Below, in pieces: positions 11,728-23,732 of a DNA stretch of 64,000 nucleotides. Origin of the DNA: Paraescarpia echinospica (lineage: Eukaryota; Annelida; Polychaeta; Sabellida; Siboglinidae). Numbering within the stretch: position 1 is the stretch's first letter; every line of letters begins with the position of its first letter. The notes beneath the pieces were generated by a model. The model was not told the DNA's origin and made no database searches. It saw only the letters and a program-made list of their open reading frames with translations. The position numbers were made by a program, and so were the translations under genes. The stretch lies in contig CM034543.1 in NCBI GenBank assembly GCA_020002185.1, forward strand, positions 29,430,572 through 29,494,571. Reading direction: 5' to 3'.

Positions 11728-14700
11728 CCATTAATATTCCATAATTAAGCCCACTATATATGTGTAATGTGTCGAATGTAATTCCGTGCCAGTTCTAATT
11801 AGGCGCTGTTACAAATGTGGCTTGCGCTAACAATATATTTAAGTTTTATATTATAATTGTTAGAACAGTTACTGTTAACAATTATTTACAAAAACGTAAT
11901 AAAAACAAGAAGAACACACATGAACTAAAACGGTTACTTGGCGAAGACGCAACCAAAGCAATAATGAGTATTTACTGTCACATGGCGATCGATGCCTTAA
12001 TTTTATTTAACTGTTCAATATAGTGTTTGATATTTTTAATCACCACATCAAGTTGGCTCAATATGTTAGTTTAATCCTTATTACGATGTGCAGCATTAAT
12101 TTTCTGGGGCATTATACAATAATGCAGATTCATCATTATGTAGGTACAAATAAGAACAACTGTACAACAAAGTACGATATACCACGTTTATGGTTATACG
12201 CGTTGCTATGCTACATTACCATGGTTATATGAGTTATTTTATGTTACATGGCATGATGGCTACATGCGCTCTAACATGCTACATTTAGCTTGGCTACATG
12301 AGCTATTTATGCCAGTGACTAGCAACACATCATTTAATGTATCCACCAATAAACTAATTACACACCGTGTGTTTAGTTTAAAACCTTGGGTCGTTATTGT
12401 GTTAATGGTATGGATATGCTAATAACTTTGCATATTCAGGTACGCAACATGTACAACACAGTTCACGACAGCACGATATTATGAATATAAGGCCTAGTCA
12501 CCGTAAGCAACAGCATGATCCAGATAAGAGAAGCCGGTGACCGTTCGTGTGCATTATGTGAATTGCATTTAATATACTACTTTAGTCTGCACGTATCCGG
12601 TCTTAATTACATGGTTTCTTCTCACTGCAGATATTGACGTACCAGTGCCCTTCTCTGGTGTTCTGGGAGTGCTTGGGTTTTATAATTTATTTTGTTATGC
12701 TCGAAAAAACTTCACATTTAATCAATTGTAGTTTGTGTGGTATGTTTTCGTTTTAGGATACTTTAATGTGTTATTTATATACATCTTACTCGTAAAACTT
12801 TACATGTGTGGGGATTTTACATGTGCATGCAATAAAGTTGTTTTGATGTCTTTATGTTTAGAGCTAATTGATTGATTGGATGGTCAACGGAGGAGCCTAA
12901 AGATAATTTTCTGTTTTAAAGTGTATTGTTTTAGGACAGAAAATACAGTATTTTTTATTTGATTTGATATCCAATACATTCACGAGTGTTCCGTCTTCAA
13001 TATATGTGTAGGCCAGAATAACAAAACACAACTCAGGTTGGTGACGTTATGGAAATATACTTTACGACCATTCTTCGCCAGTCTGATTTGCGCCACAGAT
13101 GATTAAACATGTCATGTTATTTTCTACCCGCTGTTTCTTTCCCTCATTTTCCTGGTGTCTCGAAGTTTTAATTTTCTCTTTCTCATCACATCGCCTATAA
13201 TTGATCCTTATCTTTTCTGATGATGTTTTGCACAGTATATTTCCTTTTGCGTTAGCTATTCTGAGAATATATTGATTACTTTTTTTTCTTAGCACATTAA
13301 GGATTCGTCGATCAATAAGGAAAAACATTCACCTTATAATCCATTAGGATATTGATATAAATGACCGAACGACCAAAAGTCACCATTCTGCCGATATAAT
13401 CGACTCTGCAAGATAACAATAATTATAGTCAATTATCTTGTGAATTGCAAGGCGACCACATATCTATGCAGTGCAAACTAGAGTGAGGATAATAAATAAA
13501 TAAATAAATATGAAATATAGCGTACACCTTTAACCAATCATAAACTGCCAGTTTACATTATGTGAGCGACATAAAAAACGACACAATTCAATTCGTCTGC
13601 CTGATAATATATTTCAATCAGTTCAGACCGGTTCTGTCATAAAATATTATTTTGCTAAAACGAAACTAATTTTAAAATCACCCATTTCGGCGGCCATCGT
13701 GGATTCCATCCTGAAAGTTTCACATGCAATCATGCTCAAATTCAAATGAAATTAAATAACATTTATTGTTGTAACTCATTACAATACATACAAATCAAAT
13801 TAAGACAAATCATATATAATAATATAATGAGAACAACAAGAAAAGAACAGTTATAATGTTGTACTCCCTATTGTATATTTCAATGTAAATACCATTATAT
13901 TGAAAACAAAAACAGCGTGCAGGTGTAGAAGATATAATCGTGCTTGGAAAATATGTTATATATTAACATCATTGTGTAAAATCAATTGCCTAAGTATATA
14001 TTTGTAATTAATGCTCATCCTATGAACATGTAAAATGCACTTAAGAAGCTATGAAGGAAGCTAATAGTTTGGCTTGCATGGGTGTGTCCATGCATTCGAG
14101 GGGTCGAAGATCCTAGACGCAATTAAATACGATGGCGATACGTGTTTTCATGTTGTGCCTTTCATTTCAGCAACACATCAATGAGTCATTATTTCGTATA
14201 AATGTTTTTCGTATACACGTTGACACTGATGAAGCGTGTGTGTCAGTCGGACACGATGTGTGCAAAGCACTAATTTGGCTGCGCACATGTATTCACCATC
14301 TCTGACACCGAAAATGATTTCGCTGGAAAGGTCACTTCAAAACCATCAAAGCGACATCCTCAACTGGTCTAGCTAATCGCAAATCCTGTTCTTTGATGTT
14401 GAAACATGTGTCGAGTGAATAATGCAAATAATATGAGCAGTCAGTTTAGAAGTGCATTTAATAACGAAATAATTGTCGTTGGTCGCTATATCTGGCACGT
14501 AGCATGCCAAAGCCAATTTCCGAACCCATATGTTTGGCTTACAAACCACTGAATTTATAGGAACCATGGTTTAAGAGACACAAAGAGAAGTCGACAATAC
14601 CAGCACGTAAACACTGCATAATTGTACTGGCATTCACGTAAAGATTCCAGTTTTTACAATCACTTCAACTGATTCTGGTCACAAATTAATTAGTTTAACA

Positions 14701-15528
14701 GTTTGTATGATGGTTTTACCAAAATTACACACTCGACGTTGCACAAACGAGTTACCATGTCGTAGCGGATATTACGTAGGTTTTTGTATTTGCAAAATTT
14801 ATTTTAAATGAACACTAGTGAGAAATCGAATTGAAGAGGCATCTATTAACAGAACATGTATATGTCATTGTCTATATGCCACTATCAACAACATTGCATT
14901 AAATATGGTAAATGTATAAAGAAAACAATAAAACACGATAGATTCACTCAATAATTTTTGATCAGTTAAAACACATACAATAGTGACTTTTTGCGCTCCG
15001 TTGGTCGTCCGTCGTTAATCAAATGGCTGTGAAATTGTAAATGGCATGACTTGCTTTTAGAGAACTCGAAAAATTGAACGTCTGATCATTATTAATAAAA
15101 CGTCATGTTCTCTAGTTCTTCTGTTTTTCTTAAGTGGGAACATACTGGTATCAATTTTTCATAAGTACACAACATTGTTAAAAACTTCTATTTGAGCTTC
15201 TCTTGCTATACTTGTGCTTCGTTAGAACTTATACAACGAAGCCGATTCTGCTTGAAACGGGTAGCCAGTGAAAATCGCTCAACAGGAGCCAATGTAACAC
15301 TCCGCGATCTAAGTGTGCATTTGTTCCAAACGGGCGAACAATGCCTACATGCAGACGTCAGAGAAGTGTAGTAGTCGAGCCACGATGAGGTGTTGGCATT
15401 GCCTATGCCTTCATGTGTTGTGGTTTGGTAGAATTTGTAGAAAACAGCTAATCTTATTGATATGGTCGAAGAAGAATGCGCATGTAGGATTACGTATGTC
15501 ACGTACGTCTTTATAATTTATAGACCAG
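11728..15528. other. No gene recognised
   Basis: About 3.8 kb of AT-rich DNA with short open frames only. An (AAAT)n run sits at about 13493-13510. I saw no domain, no RNA gene and no inverted-repeat element. Confidence 0.4.
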
Positions 15529-15952
15529 TACACTTTTTTTGTTTATGTTTTCACGAAGTAATATAAACAAAATCATTTTATACTATAATGCACTGTTTGT
15601 AAATAATTTTTTTTGTAGTAACTATTTATTCGCCACAAAAATGAAAATATGGTCATTATATAACGATGTTTCTAAATTTTATTTATCCAAATAAATATAA
15701 TGTAATGGATATATAATTTATTAATTGTAAATATATTGTACGGTAATATATTGTAATTATATATGTGAAAACAGTTTGAGATCTGTCTGGATAAATACAA
15801 TTTAGAAACATCGTTATATATAATGACCATATTTTCATTTTTGTGGCGAATAAATAATTACTACAAAAATAAAAAATATTTACAAACAGTGCATTATAGT
15901 ATAAAATGATTTTGTTTATATTACTTCGTGAAAACATAAACAAAAAAGTGTA
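15529..15952. mobile_element. Hairpin MITE with ~160-bp terminal inverted repeats, TA-flanked
   Basis: The arms 15529-15690 and 15788-15952 are inverted copies of one another with only scattered mismatches and small indels, separated by about 97 bp. The outer ends read TACACTTTTTT and AAAAAAGTGTA, so TA lies at both junctions, as for Tc1/mariner-type target duplication. It encodes no transposase. The near-palindrome would fold into one long hairpin. The Tc1/mariner assignment rests only on the TA. Confidence 0.85.
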
Positions 15953-15969
15953 AAGAAAATCAAAGGTTT

Positions 15970-16062
15970 GCATGCTGTCAGGATTGAATCGGCGTCGCCC
16001 GATTGTAAAATAAATGACAAGTAACCAACGCGCCTACCCACTGAGTTAGCGGGACCAACGGC
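15970..16062 (-). other. tRNA-derived sequence (SINE head or tRNA pseudogene)
   Basis: On the minus strand TAACTCAGTGGG (16048-16037) matches the RNA polymerase III A box with one mismatch. About 45 nt further, CCGATTCAATCC (15992-15981) resembles a B box. The intervening sequence does not fold as a proper anticodon arm that I can see, so a tRNA-derived SINE head or decayed tRNA is likelier than a working tRNA gene. It directly abuts the hairpin MITE. Confidence 0.5.
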
Positions 16063-16331
16063 AACTCCCTGACTGATTTAAGTTGTTATGATAAATTGTA
16101 CAACTCCTTCATATATCGATATTCTAGTGATATTACGAGATTATACACGTTATTTTATGTAGCTGGATACAATATATGTTTGCTATGTATGTTTATTGGT
16201 GTAGATTATCTCCCGTTGGTTGCATTCGATATAATTATTTGGAAAACGAGCCCAAGGCCAAGCTCGGCGAAACCTAGTCGACTTGTAGGCCCATTCGCAT
16301 TCGTTGTTTTGAATAAAATTCGATTCATGTG

Positions 16332-16504
16332 TGTACTGTTGCGACTATAAAGTGTCGCCACCTATAATACTTAGCTTCTATGATATTTATGAGGACAATT
16401 ATTACAGTAGGACAGCCCCCGTATAATGGCGGAGTGGAGCATATTTCTGTTTGCGTTGCCATCAATAAAGCATACAAACAACCTCTGTCTGACAAACTAT
16501 TACA
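16332..16504 (+). repeat. 5' LTR of Gypsy element 1
   Basis: 173 bp, begins TGTACTGTTG and ends ACTATTACA. It contains the AATAAAG signal near its 3' part. It differs from the 3' LTR at six sites, three of them in the first nine bases. Confidence 0.9.
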
Positions 16505-16505
16505 T

Positions 16506-16515
16506 TGGCGACGAG
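16506..16515 (+). promoter_or_regulatory. Primer binding site, tRNA-Ser(GCU) type
   Basis: TGGCGACGAG begins one base after the 5' LTR. It is complementary to the 3' end of tRNA-Ser(GCU), whose acceptor strand ends CCTCGTCG plus CCA. Gypsy element 2 uses the same site. Confidence 0.7.
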
Positions 16516-16531
16516 TAAAAACACCGAACCG

Positions 16532-18509
16532 ATGGCAGTGACATTGAATGTATAGGCGGTGCAGCCGTTCGATGCATACGGTAACGCAAATAGTATGTGT
16601 CAACGTTGGGAAAGATGGCTTCGCTCATTTGAACTGTACGTAGGTGCGTCAGGCGTCACAGATGATAGCCAGAAACGACAATTGTTGCTACATTGTGCTG
16701 GTGCAGGAGTGTAGGACATTTTTTTCACACTAGCTAATACTGGCACCACGTACGAATCAGCCAAGGCTAAAATAACAGCTTATTTTACGCCTCGTAAAAA
16801 CACGTCATACAACACTCAGACACATGTTTAGGAAGGCTGGACAAAACGATGGGGAGAGTGTGGCGCAGTTCGTTGCATGCCTACGTCAACTAGCCAACCT
16901 ATGTGAATTCGGAGACCAGATAGAGGACTTCATCAGGGACCAGGTTATCGACAACTGCTGGTCGAAACGTCTACGGACGAAGCTGCTGGCTGAGAGGGAC
17001 CTTAAATTGGAGCGCGTCCTTGACCTCGCTGCTGCAATGGAAGCGTCGGAACGGCAAGCGGCACAGATCACTGAAGGGGGTGAGCGTTCGTGTATGGTAG
17101 AGGGAGCAAGGCGAAACAGCAGACCCAAACAAATAACCAAACAGCAAAACACGAAGCGCCAACCGTGCCCAAGGGACTCAGACAACGGCTCGGGACAACA
17201 GAATTGTACAAGATGTGGCCGACGGGGACACAGGGCTGAGGCATGTCAGTGCACTCGCAACGCGAAGTGCTTCAAATGTGGCAGGACTGGACATTTCAGT
17301 AAAATGTGCGGCTACCACAATACGCATGCTCAGTCACGTGCGCAGTCACGTGCACAGCCCCAATCGAAGCATGATATCAGACACGTCAGTGAGCAGACGA
17401 GTGGCTCTGAGGAAGACTATGACGATGAATATACGTTCTCAACTACAGATGCTGAAACGGTGACAGTGACAATTGACAACATCAAAACAAACATGCTGAT
17501 CGATTCTGGGTCGACATGCAACATCATCAACACAGCGTGCAAAGAACAACTTGTTGAGCAGGGTGTTCCACTAACCGCATGTCATCGCAAGATTCATCCG
17601 TACAGCTCGCCGCCGATTCATGTACGTCAGTTAGTAAATGCTAACATCACGCTAGACGATGGCCGAGCAGTTCTCAGTGAGTTTTTGATCGTCGAGGGGA
17701 ACGCTACGCCATTGCTGGGCAAGGCGACAGCAGAGTTGCTGGGTCTTCTACGAGTCGGCGTGTGTCGAGTCATAGGCTCGGACGAGTACGGTCAGAACGT
17801 GGTCAATCGTTTTCCCAAGTTGTGGACTGGCATTGGTTGTCTGAAGGGCGTGGAAGTAAAACGTCACATCGACAAATCGGTGCCTCCTGTCGCAGTGAGA
17901 CACAATCGTGTTCCGTTTCACCAACAGCAGAAGGTAGCGAAGGAAATCGCCAAACTGGAAGCCGCTGACATAATAGAAAAAGTGTCAGGCCCCACAGAGT
18001 GGGTATCTAGAGTTGTGACGCCGCCAAAACCAAAAAAAACGGAGGAAATCAGGCTGTGTGTTGACATGAGAGCGGCAAACAAGGCCATTCTGCGTACGCG
18101 ATACGTGACGCAAACCTTAGATGAGCTAATCACAAAGTTCAATGGCGCGACCATCTTCAGTAAGATCGATCTGCGGTCAGGATACCATCAATTGGTATTA
18201 CAACCATCCTGTCGTTACATAACGACATTCTCAACGCATGTAGGCCTGTACCAGTACAAGCGAATCTCGTTCGGAATAAACTCAGCCGCTGAGGTATTTC
18301 AACACGAGATTCAGACAGTCATAGAAGGAGTGGCAGGAGCCGTCAATATCAGCGACGACATCGCGGTCTTCGGTGTAGATCAGAGTGATCATGACAAAGC
18401 ACTGAATGACGTGCTAGAGAGACTTCAGAAGGCGGGACTCACAGCGAACCTGGAGAAATGCGAGTTTGGCAAAAGGAAAATTGAGTTTTTTCGGACTTGT
18501 ATTCTCTAG
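16532..18509 (+). pseudogene. Gypsy 1 Gag-protease-RT (N-terminal polyprotein part)
   Basis: Gag starts at ATG 16532 but meets stops at 16553 and 16712 and a frameshift near 16815. From 16824 a 561-residue open frame continues: capsid-like helical region, two CCHC zinc knuckles (C128-C131-H136-C141 and C149-C152-H157-C162), aspartic protease with DSG at 227-229, then RT with the motif A aspartate D449 in FSKIDLRSGYHQ and the active-site pair D511-D512 in NISDDIAVFG. The frame ends where a T run near 18485-18491 causes a +1/-1 slip. Gag and Pol share one frame, so no programmed frameshift is evident. Confidence 0.88.
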
Positions 18510-19305
18510 CGAGGGAGTCTCACCCGACCCGAAGAAGGTAGCCGACCTTCACGAGGCTAAGGAGCCGCAGAACGCATCCGAGGTTCGTTCATTCTTGGGC
18601 ATGGCGCAGTTCAGCGCCAGGTTCATAAAGAACTTTGCAACCGTCACTGAGCCCTTGCGTGAGCTCACAAAGCAGACTACGGAATGGAGATGGGGTGCGA
18701 GGGAAGCAGCAGCATTCCAGAGGGTGACAGCTAGTCTAGAGGAGTCGGCAACAACTGCGTACTTCGACATGCAGAAGGACATCGAGATCGTGGTCGATGC
18801 AAGCCCAGTCGGGTTAGCAGCACTGCTGGTCCAGGAGGAGCGTGTCGTCATATATGCTAGTAGGGCATTGACCAATGTCGAGATGCGCTACAGTCAGACA
18901 GAGCGCGAAGCTTTGGCTGTAGTCTGGGCATGCGAGCACTTCAACAGGTTCACCCAGGGTGCGCCTAGATTCACAATCTTCAGCGACCACAAGCCTCTTG
19001 AGGCCATCTGGCAGAAGGTAAGGCCTCCGCTGCGGATCGAACGTTGGGGACTACGCCTCCAGCCCTACAACATGATCATAAAGTATCGTCCCGGCGCCAG
19101 CAACCCCGCTGATTACATGTCCCGACATCCGGCCAAATCAAACATCAAACAGAGTCGGGAACAGCAGATGGCAGAACAGTATGTGAACGCACTAGCTTCC
19201 GTTGCAACACCAATTGCACTGACTGTCGAGGAGGTGAAGCGAGAAACGGTCAAAGACAACACTTCAGGCTGTCATCAAGCTAGTGCAGACGAACAAATGG
19301 CATGA
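18466..19305 (+). pseudogene. Gypsy 1 RT thumb and RNase H
   Basis: Continues the polyprotein after the frame slip: connection region with ASEVRSFLGMAQFSARF, then RNase H with VVDASPVGLAALLVQ, TEREALAVVWACEHF and FTIFSDHKPLEAIW, which carry the conserved D-E-D set. It closes with GASNPADYMSRHP, the usual end of Gypsy RNase H. Another frameshift near 19280 leads to the integrase part. Confidence 0.87.
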
Positions 19306-19421
19306 CATTGTGCAGTATCAGGGAACCGGTGTCAACTATGGGAGTCTGTGCAGCTACAACAAAGTGAGAGACGCCTTGACAGTCAATGAGAGTGCTGATT
19401 TGGTGATGCGAGACTACCAGA

Positions 19422-20512
19422 TTGTCATTCCTAGCACTACAGAAACGCGTCATCGAACTAGCTCATGAGAGACATCAAGGAATGTCCAAAACAAAGGCAT
19501 TACTACGCTCGAAAGTGTGGTTTCCCGGAATCGACGTGGCGGTAGAAGAAGCAATTAAAAGATGCATTCCGTGTCAGGCGAATAATACACGTCGAGATAC
19601 ACAACCGCTAACGATGTCGACACTACCAAGAGGTCCATGGCTGGAGATCAGCGCTTCCCAGTAGTAAAGGTCATGAGGAGCATCTCCGCAGAGACGGTGA
19701 TCCCTGTGGTCGACGATGTGTTTAGCCTTCTTGGCTACCCAGAGGTCGTGAAGTCAGACAACGGGCCGCCGTTCAACGGACACGCCTGGAAGTCGTTCCT
19801 GCAGGAGAACAATGTACGTCATCGCAAGATAACGCCACTCTGGCCTCAGGCAAACGCTCAGGCAGAGGCTTTCAACAAGCCACTCATGAAAGCACTGAAG
19901 GCAGCCAACATCAGTGGCAAAGCATGGAGGAAAGAGATGCGACAGTTTCTGAGAGCTTATCGATGTACTCCCCATGTGACGACAGCGTTCACCGCTCATC
20001 GACTAATGTTCGGCCGAAATCCTCGCACCAAACTGCCCGAAGTCAGGCAACACGTGTCTGCTGACGACAAGGCCGCGAGAGAGAAGGATGCAGCCGCAAA
20101 GCGCCGCATGAAAACACGAGCTGACAAGAGATCAAAAGCGAAAATGTCAAACCTCAACGAGGGCGACGTTGTGCTCGTGCGACGACACAAGAAGGGCAAA
20201 CTGTCCACACCGTTGAACCCAAATCCGTTGGTTGTGACCAGTCGGAAGGGTTCAATGGTAACTGCTCGTCGCGCTAACGGATCGCGAGTGACGAGAAACA
20301 CATCGATGTTTCGCCTACTTCCGTTCGAGTCACCGTTACTTGAAGACGACGTCGAAGACGACTTCGAGGGCGAGAGTGAGTTGGCAGGCATTCCAGAGGC
20401 AACGCTGCCTGTGGCGGACGACGACATCCCTACGTCGCCTGTCGTGGTAGGCGAACCGAGAAGATCGTCGATTCTTCGTAAGCCGCCACAACGGCTGCTC
20501 GAACTTATGTAG
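19422..20512 (+). pseudogene. Gypsy 1 integrase, catalytic segment deleted
   Basis: The zinc-binding domain has H-x3-H and C-x2-C in LAHERHQG and CIPCQ (19450-19580). The core then breaks at 19640-19665: sequence jumps from GPWLEIS to FPVVKVM with a frame change, removing the strand that carries the first catalytic Asp. The second Asp (VKSDNGPPF) and the Glu 35 residues later (QANAQAEAF) remain in the frame 19637-20512. The C-terminal part includes a basic region and DVVLVRRHKKGKLS, a chromodomain-free tail. The deletion alone would abolish integration. Confidence 0.85.
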
Positions 20513-20606
20513 ACACTCGCATACATCACTGACTATGCCTTTATTAGACTTTAATACTTTTTTTAGTTTATTAGTAACAGTCCGTGTTTGTGACATTTCT
20601 TATTTT

Positions 20607-20615
20607 AGGGAGGGA
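20607..20615 (+). promoter_or_regulatory. Polypurine tract of Gypsy 1
   Basis: AGGGAGGGA directly precedes the 3' LTR and would prime plus-strand DNA synthesis. Confidence 0.8.
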
Positions 20616-20788
20616 TCTACTATCGCGACTATAAAGTGTCGCCACCTATAATACTTAGCTGCTATGATATTTACGAGGACAATTATTACAGTAGGACAGC
20701 CCCCGTATAATGGCGGAGTGGAGCATGTTTCTGTTTGCGTTGCCATCAATAAAGCATACAAACAACCTCTGTCTGACAAACTATTACA
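20616..20788 (+). repeat. 3' LTR of Gypsy element 1
   Basis: 173 bp, same end (ACTATTACA) as the 5' LTR. Its first base pair is mutated (TC instead of TG). It is followed directly by the target duplication ATGTG. Confidence 0.9.
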
Positions 20789-21146
20789 ATGTGGAACCGT
20801 AAGATGAATGTTTGTTCCTCTATGATGACTAATGTTTGTATTACGTCGGAATATTGCACAATAACTCGTTCTGACCCAAAAGCTATCCTTGTAAACATGC
20901 TCTGAATGCATGGAAAGGGTCGGCCTGATGCGAGTGTGTGTCATAAGTGACGTCACGATACCACGTGATCGCCTAGCTCATTAAAATTTCATTTTCCGCG
21001 GGAATCGCTTCACAGACAGGTTTAAAATCGAATTGATGCTACAAATGTATTTTTCTGTATTTGTTTAATGTCAAATGTTACATACAATGTTAAACTTTGT
21101 GTACATATGGAAAAAAGATTTTAGCTAATGCCTTATTTTTATTTCC

Positions 21147-21427
21147 TTTAACGCTAAGATGATTGTCTTAGTAAATTTCGCGATTTTTTTAATATGAGCA
21201 AACACAGGAGTTACACAAAACACGTGACGCTAAGTAATTGTGTAACTTTTAAGTACGCTTCATGAAAGGGGCCGGCTTCATGAAGCGGCCAAGAACGTTC
21301 TTAACGCTAAAATAATTGTCTTGGTAAATGACGTGTTTTTTTTTAATATAAGCGAACATAGGAGTTTACGCAAACACATGACGCTAAGTTATTGCGTAAC
21401 TTTAAGTACGCTTCATGAAACCGGCCC
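21147..21427. mobile_element. GGGCCGG...CCGGCCC MITE with a truncated tandem partner
   Basis: The complete unit is 21268-21427: left end GGGCCGGCTTCATGAAGCG, right end CGCTTCATGAAACCGGCCC, one mismatch between the 19-bp inverted ends. Upstream, 21147-21267 repeats the interior and right end (TTAACGCTAAGATGATTGTC to CGCTTCATGAAA) but has no left end. The right end of the first runs straight into the left end of the second. No coding sequence. No clean target duplication seen. Confidence 0.75.
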
Positions 21428-22015
21428 TGGCCTGTAAATGAAGACACTGATATTACGAACGGATCGTGAAGCAGTGATTGAATAATACAACGCTTATCAC
21501 GTCAGCGAGATTACCTCTGAAGAGACTAGGTACATATGTAACCTCCATTCACGTGAATAGATATCTACAATCGTGACAATTACTACATGCTGTATCCACC
21601 CATGGATGCAAATGCAATATCATACAACCATCCAACCAGCACTTTACTCGCAAAGCCGTATAGCAACATCGCAGTCGCCGAACATCTAGATTATAGACTG
21701 AGTGGCTGGTTGTGTCGAAGTCTCGATGGTCACGCTCAGATCAAAGAGAACCATTGTTGTTCCTTTAATTAGTCATTTCCATGACATTTCTAATATATGG
21801 TAACGCATTGTCATTCGAATACGTTCTGTACGTCGATCAAAAGCGGTTAATGTGTAAGTTGGCACGTTGGTCGATAGTGTCCAGAATGTCTTTGTCAAAG
21901 TAAGTAGCATGGTCTTCACTAATTGGAGGTCAGTCATCTGCTCTTGAAAGTGGTTTGAACATGACTACATCATTCACAGATATATTTGCAATCATTAATG
22001 TGATTGTCACATATT
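21428..22015. other. No gene recognised
   Basis: Non-coding spacer. One short plus frame at 21587-21772 has no recognisable feature. Confidence 0.35.
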
Positions 22016-22019
22016 CGCA

Positions 22020-22156
22020 CAAGCACACAAGACACACAAGAAACACAAGACACACACGACACATAAGACACGCAAGAAACACAATACACACAAGACACAC
22101 ACAACAAAACACACACAACACACACACAACACACACACACACACACACACACACAA
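22020..22156. repeat. CA-rich compound microsatellite
   Basis: ACACAAG/ACACACA units drift into a pure (CA)n run and end in a short (TA)n. Open frames across it are artefacts of the repeat. Confidence 0.9.
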
Positions 22157-22539
22157 TATATATACGAGTGCACAACTAACGGTCGTTTTTGTGTACACGT
22201 GTGCAAAGCTATGTTTGGTTGCAGCAAGTGATACCTGAAATGTTATGGCTGAGCTGTCATGTCGAGTGTTGGACACCGTTGAATATAGGTGCAATTAATC
22301 TGGCAGAGAAAAAATCACAAGCAAACACAAAAAGCACAATGACGCACATCAGTCCACTCACGCTAATAGCATCAAACCGATGTTTATCTTTCACGCATAT
22401 CGTGCTAATAACAAATGGAATCACATTTGACCGAATCGAATAGCAAAGTTGACGCTTTGGAGGCATGATTCGTCAAGCAAGTCCCGCGACCGGAATTTGG
22501 GTTGCATTCCAAAAGGTTAAGATCCTCAGGTCTCGACTG

Positions 22540-23390
22540 TAACTCGTAATAATAATAATAATAAAACTTTATTTTGACACCGTCAAATCCGGGACGGCTG
22601 CCCCGTTCACGGGTGTGTACAAGCATTAAAATACTAACTAGTTTAAAATTATAATTAGTCCAGGTAAATAATAAAATAATAATAACGATAGGTTATAAAA
22701 CATGTTAAAACTGTAGAACGTTCCTCTGTGTAAATTATTTTAAATATATATTTACAAATTAAATTGCATTCGTTAAAAGTAATATTAAATGTGTCAAATA
22801 TAAAAAACGCTAATACCATGAATACTACAATGCTAATAAATAATGAATACTACAATGCTAATAACTAATGAATACTACAATGATAATAAATAAGATAATA
22901 TGTAATACGTGTGTTAAAGTCCAATGTCAGTCATGTAAAACCCATTAAGTGGAGATGAACAATGTCTTTAGTTGTTTCTTAAATTGAGGGAGATTGCCGT
23001 TGTTGCGCAAGTTCATGGGAAGTTTGTTCCACAGAGTGGGGCCAGCACAAGCAAATGCACGGAGGCCGAAACGTTTTAAGTTCACTCTAGGAACTTGCAA
23101 GAGTAACCCGCTTGCAGAGCGGAGGGAACGGCGTGGTGTATACTGGTGTAATAGTGCCGCAAGGTACTCAGACGTACCATCATTGTGCACGAGGACGAGT
23201 ATCTTAAACTCAATAGCCTCCTAACAGGCAACCAGTGTAATTTCCGCAGTATTGTCATCATGGACTGCCGATCGCCCCGCCGAATCTGCATAACAATTCG
23301 AGCCGCAGACCGCTGAACCATTTCCAGACGGTGCAGGTGACGATCGTTTATTCCGACAAGCATCGCATTACCACTATCGTAGAGACCCTG
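22540..23390 (-). mobile_element. LINE 3' end (CR1/L2-like), 5'-truncated
   Basis: Reads leftwards. The C-terminal domain typical of L2/CR1-group ORF2 proteins appears in two frames: LHRLEMVQRSAARIVMQ and LRKLHWLPVRRLLSLRY (23340-23210), then RVNLKRFGLRAFACAGPTLW and LPMNLRNNGNLPQFKKQLKT (23090-22950). The stop is at about 22945. A 3' UTR of about 400 bp follows, including a 26-bp unit repeated three times (22818-22895), and the tail is (TTA)n/(ATT)n at 22563-22545. A frameshift between 23190 and 23085 and the missing RT show this is a dead fragment. Confidence 0.75.
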
Positions 23391-23555
23391 ATTTATGTTG
23401 TTTTGTCAGTCGTTGTTGTGACTGCTGTGGGCAAACATGTGGTTCAAGTTGCGTGTTCTTGCAACTTGTCTTGCGTGTCGTTAGGTCATACCCGTTGAAT
23501 TACGAGAGCAGACTACAAGAAGGTGGCAAGGAGACACGATTAGTTTTGCTAACTT

Positions 23556-23732
<177 letters not shown>

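Larger units (their letters stand above)
16327..20793 (+). mobile_element. Ty3/Gypsy LTR retrotransposon 1, near-complete but defective
   Basis: LTRs at 16332-16504 and 20616-20788 (173 bp each, six mismatches by eye) are flanked by perfect 5-bp target duplications ATGTG (16327-16331 and 20789-20793). A primer binding site and a polypurine tract sit at the expected places. Internal order is Gag with zinc knuckles, protease, RT, RNase H, integrase, which is the Ty3/Gypsy order; no env is present. Two early stops, several frameshifts and a deletion in integrase make this copy inactive. Confidence 0.93.

Noticed and set aside
13062..13328. 88-residue minus-strand frame rich in Lys/Arg/Asn
   Set aside because: Composition of chance frames in AT-rich DNA; no motif.
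19996..20529. 177-residue minus-strand frame opposite the Gypsy 1 integrase tail
   Set aside because: Shadow frame: Ser-rich, no domain, and the plus-strand frame has clear integrase motifs.
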